The position numbers and the translations under genes are program-made. A stretch of DNA of 6,414 nt, from the NCBI GenBank assembly GCA_963169155.1, contig CAUJGI010000690.1, positions 1 to 6,414 of the forward strand. The letters are read 5' to 3'. Positions 5,279 to 6,414 of the stretch are shown one piece after another; the stretch's first letter is position 1; each line of letters starts with the position of its first letter. The notes under the pieces were generated by a model that did not search any database, had not been told where the DNA came from, and saw only the letters and a program-made list of their open reading frames with translations. Source of the DNA: Chloroflexota bacterium. Lineage in GTDB: Bacteria; Chloroflexota; Anaerolineae; Promineifilales; Promineifilaceae.

Positions 5279-6414
5279 ATGGCAATCAAGAAACAAGCCT
5301 TACTTTCTGTTTCTGACAAAACAGGGCTGGTAGCGCTGGCCGAGGCGCTGCATGAGCTGGGCTACGCGCTCATCGCCAGCGGCGGCACCGCCCGGACCCT
5401 GCGCGAAACCGGCCTGACAGTGTTGGACGTGGCCGATCTGACCCAGGCCCCTGAAATGCTCGGCGGGCGGGTTAAAACGCTGCATCCGTCGGTGCACGGC
5501 GGCATCCTGGCGCGCAGTATCGACAGCGACCAGGCGGACATGAAGGCCCAGGGCTACCGCAACATCGATCTGGTTGTGTGCAACCTGTACCCGTTCCAGG
5601 AAACCGTCGCCAAAGTCGGCGTAACACTGCCCGAAGCGGTGGAACAAATCGACATTGGTGGGGTGACGCTGCTGCGCGCCGCCGCCAAAAACCATCTGCG
5701 TGTGACCATTTTGTGCGACCCGGCCGACTACGACACAGTGCTGGACGAGCTGCGCGGCCAGGGAGACACCACCCTGCCCACCCGCCAGCTGCTGGCCTTG
5801 AAGGCGTTCCAGCATACGGCCGTCTACGACGACGCCATTGCCAACTTCCTGCGCCAGCAGTTCCCCCAGAGCCACAGCCAGCTCACCCTGCGCTACGGCA
5901 TCAACCCGCACCAGGCCCCGGCCCAGATTTACACCATGCAGGGCCAACTGCCGCTGAAGGTGCTCAACGGCTCGCCGGGCACCATCAATTTGCTGGATGC
6001 ACTAAACGGCTGGCCGCTGGTGCAGGAACTCAAAGCGGCGCTCGATTTACCGGCAGCCGCTTCCTTCAAACACGTCAGTCCGGCGGGAGCGGCCGTGGCC
6101 GTGCCGCTCACCAAGCAGGAAGCCCGTGCCTACTTTGTCGATGACGTGCTGGACGAGCTGACGCCGCTGGCCACCGCCTACGCTCGGGCGCGCGGCGCGG
6201 ATCGCATGTCTTCCTTTGGCGACTGGGTGGCCCTGAGCGAACCGGTAGACGGCATGACCGCCCGGCTCATCGCCCGCGAGGTGTCCGACGGCGTCATTGC
6301 CCCCGGCTACGAGCCAGAAGCGCTGGAAATATTGAAGCAGAAGAAAGACGGCCGTTACCCCATCATCCAAATCGACCCGGCCTACCAGCCGCCCCTGCTG
6401 GAGCGGCGCGAGGT
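5279..6414 (+). CDS. purH: Bifunctional AICAR transformylase / IMP cyclohydrolase, animal ATIC-like (cut by window edge)
   Basis: PurH catalyses the last two steps to IMP: formylation of AICAR with 10-formyl-tetrahydrofolate, then ring closure. The first 378 residues are visible; the frame runs off the right edge, and full proteins of the family are about 510-600 residues. The cyclohydrolase domain (about 1-195) has SVSDKTGL, ASGGTA, LGGRVKTLHP with K66, CNLYPF with Y104, EQIDIGG with D125 and AAAKNH with K137. These are the same numbers as I recall for the human active-site residues. The transformylase domain (from about 203) has LRYGINPHQ and SFKHVSPAG, with the catalytic K264-H265 pair (human 266-267). 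Segments such as AYARARGADRMSSFGD and VSDGVIAPGYEPEAL resemble animal ATIC. In typical bacterial PurH the corresponding text is KHANPCG and PTSAFGG. Function secure; the subtype call rests on remembered sequences. Confidence 0.96.
   Translation, partial: MAIKKQALLSVSDKTGLVALAEALHELGYALIASGGTARTLRETGLTVLDVADLTQAPEMLGGRVKTLHPSVHGGILARSIDSDQADMKAQGYRNIDLVVCNLYPFQETVAKVGVTLPEAVEQIDIGGVTLLRAAAKNHLRVTILCDPADYDTVLDELRGQGDTTLPTRQLLALKAFQHTAVYDDAIANFLRQQFPQSHSQLTLRYGINPHQAPAQIYTMQGQLPLKVLNGSPGTINLLDALNGWPLVQELKAALDLPAAASFKHVSPAGAAVAVPLTKQEARAYFVDDVLDELTPLATAYARARGADRMSSFGDWVALSEPVDGMTARLIAREVSDGVIAPGYEPEALEILKQKKDGRYPIIQIDPAYQPPLLERRE

Larger units (their letters stand above)
1068..6355. repeat. Dispersed palindromic octamer ACGGCCGT, 12 exact copies
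   Basis: Exact copies start at 1068, 1462, 2250, 2648, 3023, 3089, 3271, 3453, 4555, 5154, 5816 and 6348. Nine are followed by T on the plus strand. Near-copies differing in the last base lie at 144, 519, 1959, 3014 and 4832. At this base composition about 0.2 copies would be expected by chance in a window this size (my estimate). Eleven are inside genes and one is in a leader. The pattern resembles the HIP1 highly iterated palindrome of cyanobacteria in style, though not in sequence. Confidence 0.75.

Noticed and set aside
5578..6144. 188-residue plus-strand frame inside purH
   Set aside because: It is a shifted frame of the GC-rich purH gene with Arg/Pro/Ala-rich shadow composition; the purH frame carries all family motifs.
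1..6414. Mobile element, CRISPR array, tRNA or prophage signal
   Set aside because: No transposase or integrase motif, no regularly spaced repeats with spacers, and no cloverleaf or TTCGA-type signature in the intergenic regions.

Overview
The window reads as chromosomal DNA of a GC-rich, free-living bacterium. I place it, tentatively, in the phylum Chloroflexota (an Anaerolineae-like lineage). The reasons are the membrane-anchored cell-wall enzymes with threonine/proline linkers, a TPR-like segment with a WLWLA motif, the style of the sigma factor, and the intergenic palindromes. This is judgement from family resemblance, not a database match. I see no mobile element, CRISPR array, tRNA or rRNA; the content is mostly housekeeping.

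Layout. Minus strand, 1-1450: the N-terminal third of the membrane protease FtsH (cut by the left edge), preceded in its transcription direction by an ECF-like sigma factor. Between them lie a good sigma-70-type promoter for ftsH and a 10-bp inverted repeat. A 358-bp divergent intergenic region (1451-1808) follows, with a perfect -35 hexamer, two consecutive leader hairpins and a dyad. Plus strand, 1809-3658: a membrane-anchored zinc N-acetylmuramoyl-L-alanine amidase whose stop codon overlaps the start of a TPR-like/transmembrane/YkuD L,D-transpeptidase, so two peptidoglycan enzymes form one translationally coupled unit. Plus strand, 3659-6414: a promoter embedded in a palindrome, a leader ending in a terminator-like hairpin just before the ribosome binding site, then purA (adenylosuccinate synthase, complete) and purH (AICAR transformylase/IMP cyclohydrolase, cut by the right edge). 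PurH makes IMP and PurA takes IMP toward AMP, so these are consecutive purine steps.

The best leads are: (1) the octamer ACGGCCGT, exact 12 times in 6.4 kb and in all three reading frames, resembling a highly iterated palindrome; (2) a PurH that resembles animal ATIC rather than typical bacterial PurH; (3) a probable transcription attenuator in the purA leader; (4) a structured leader before the amidase gene. I found no convincing defence, secondary-metabolite or other unknown multi-gene system.
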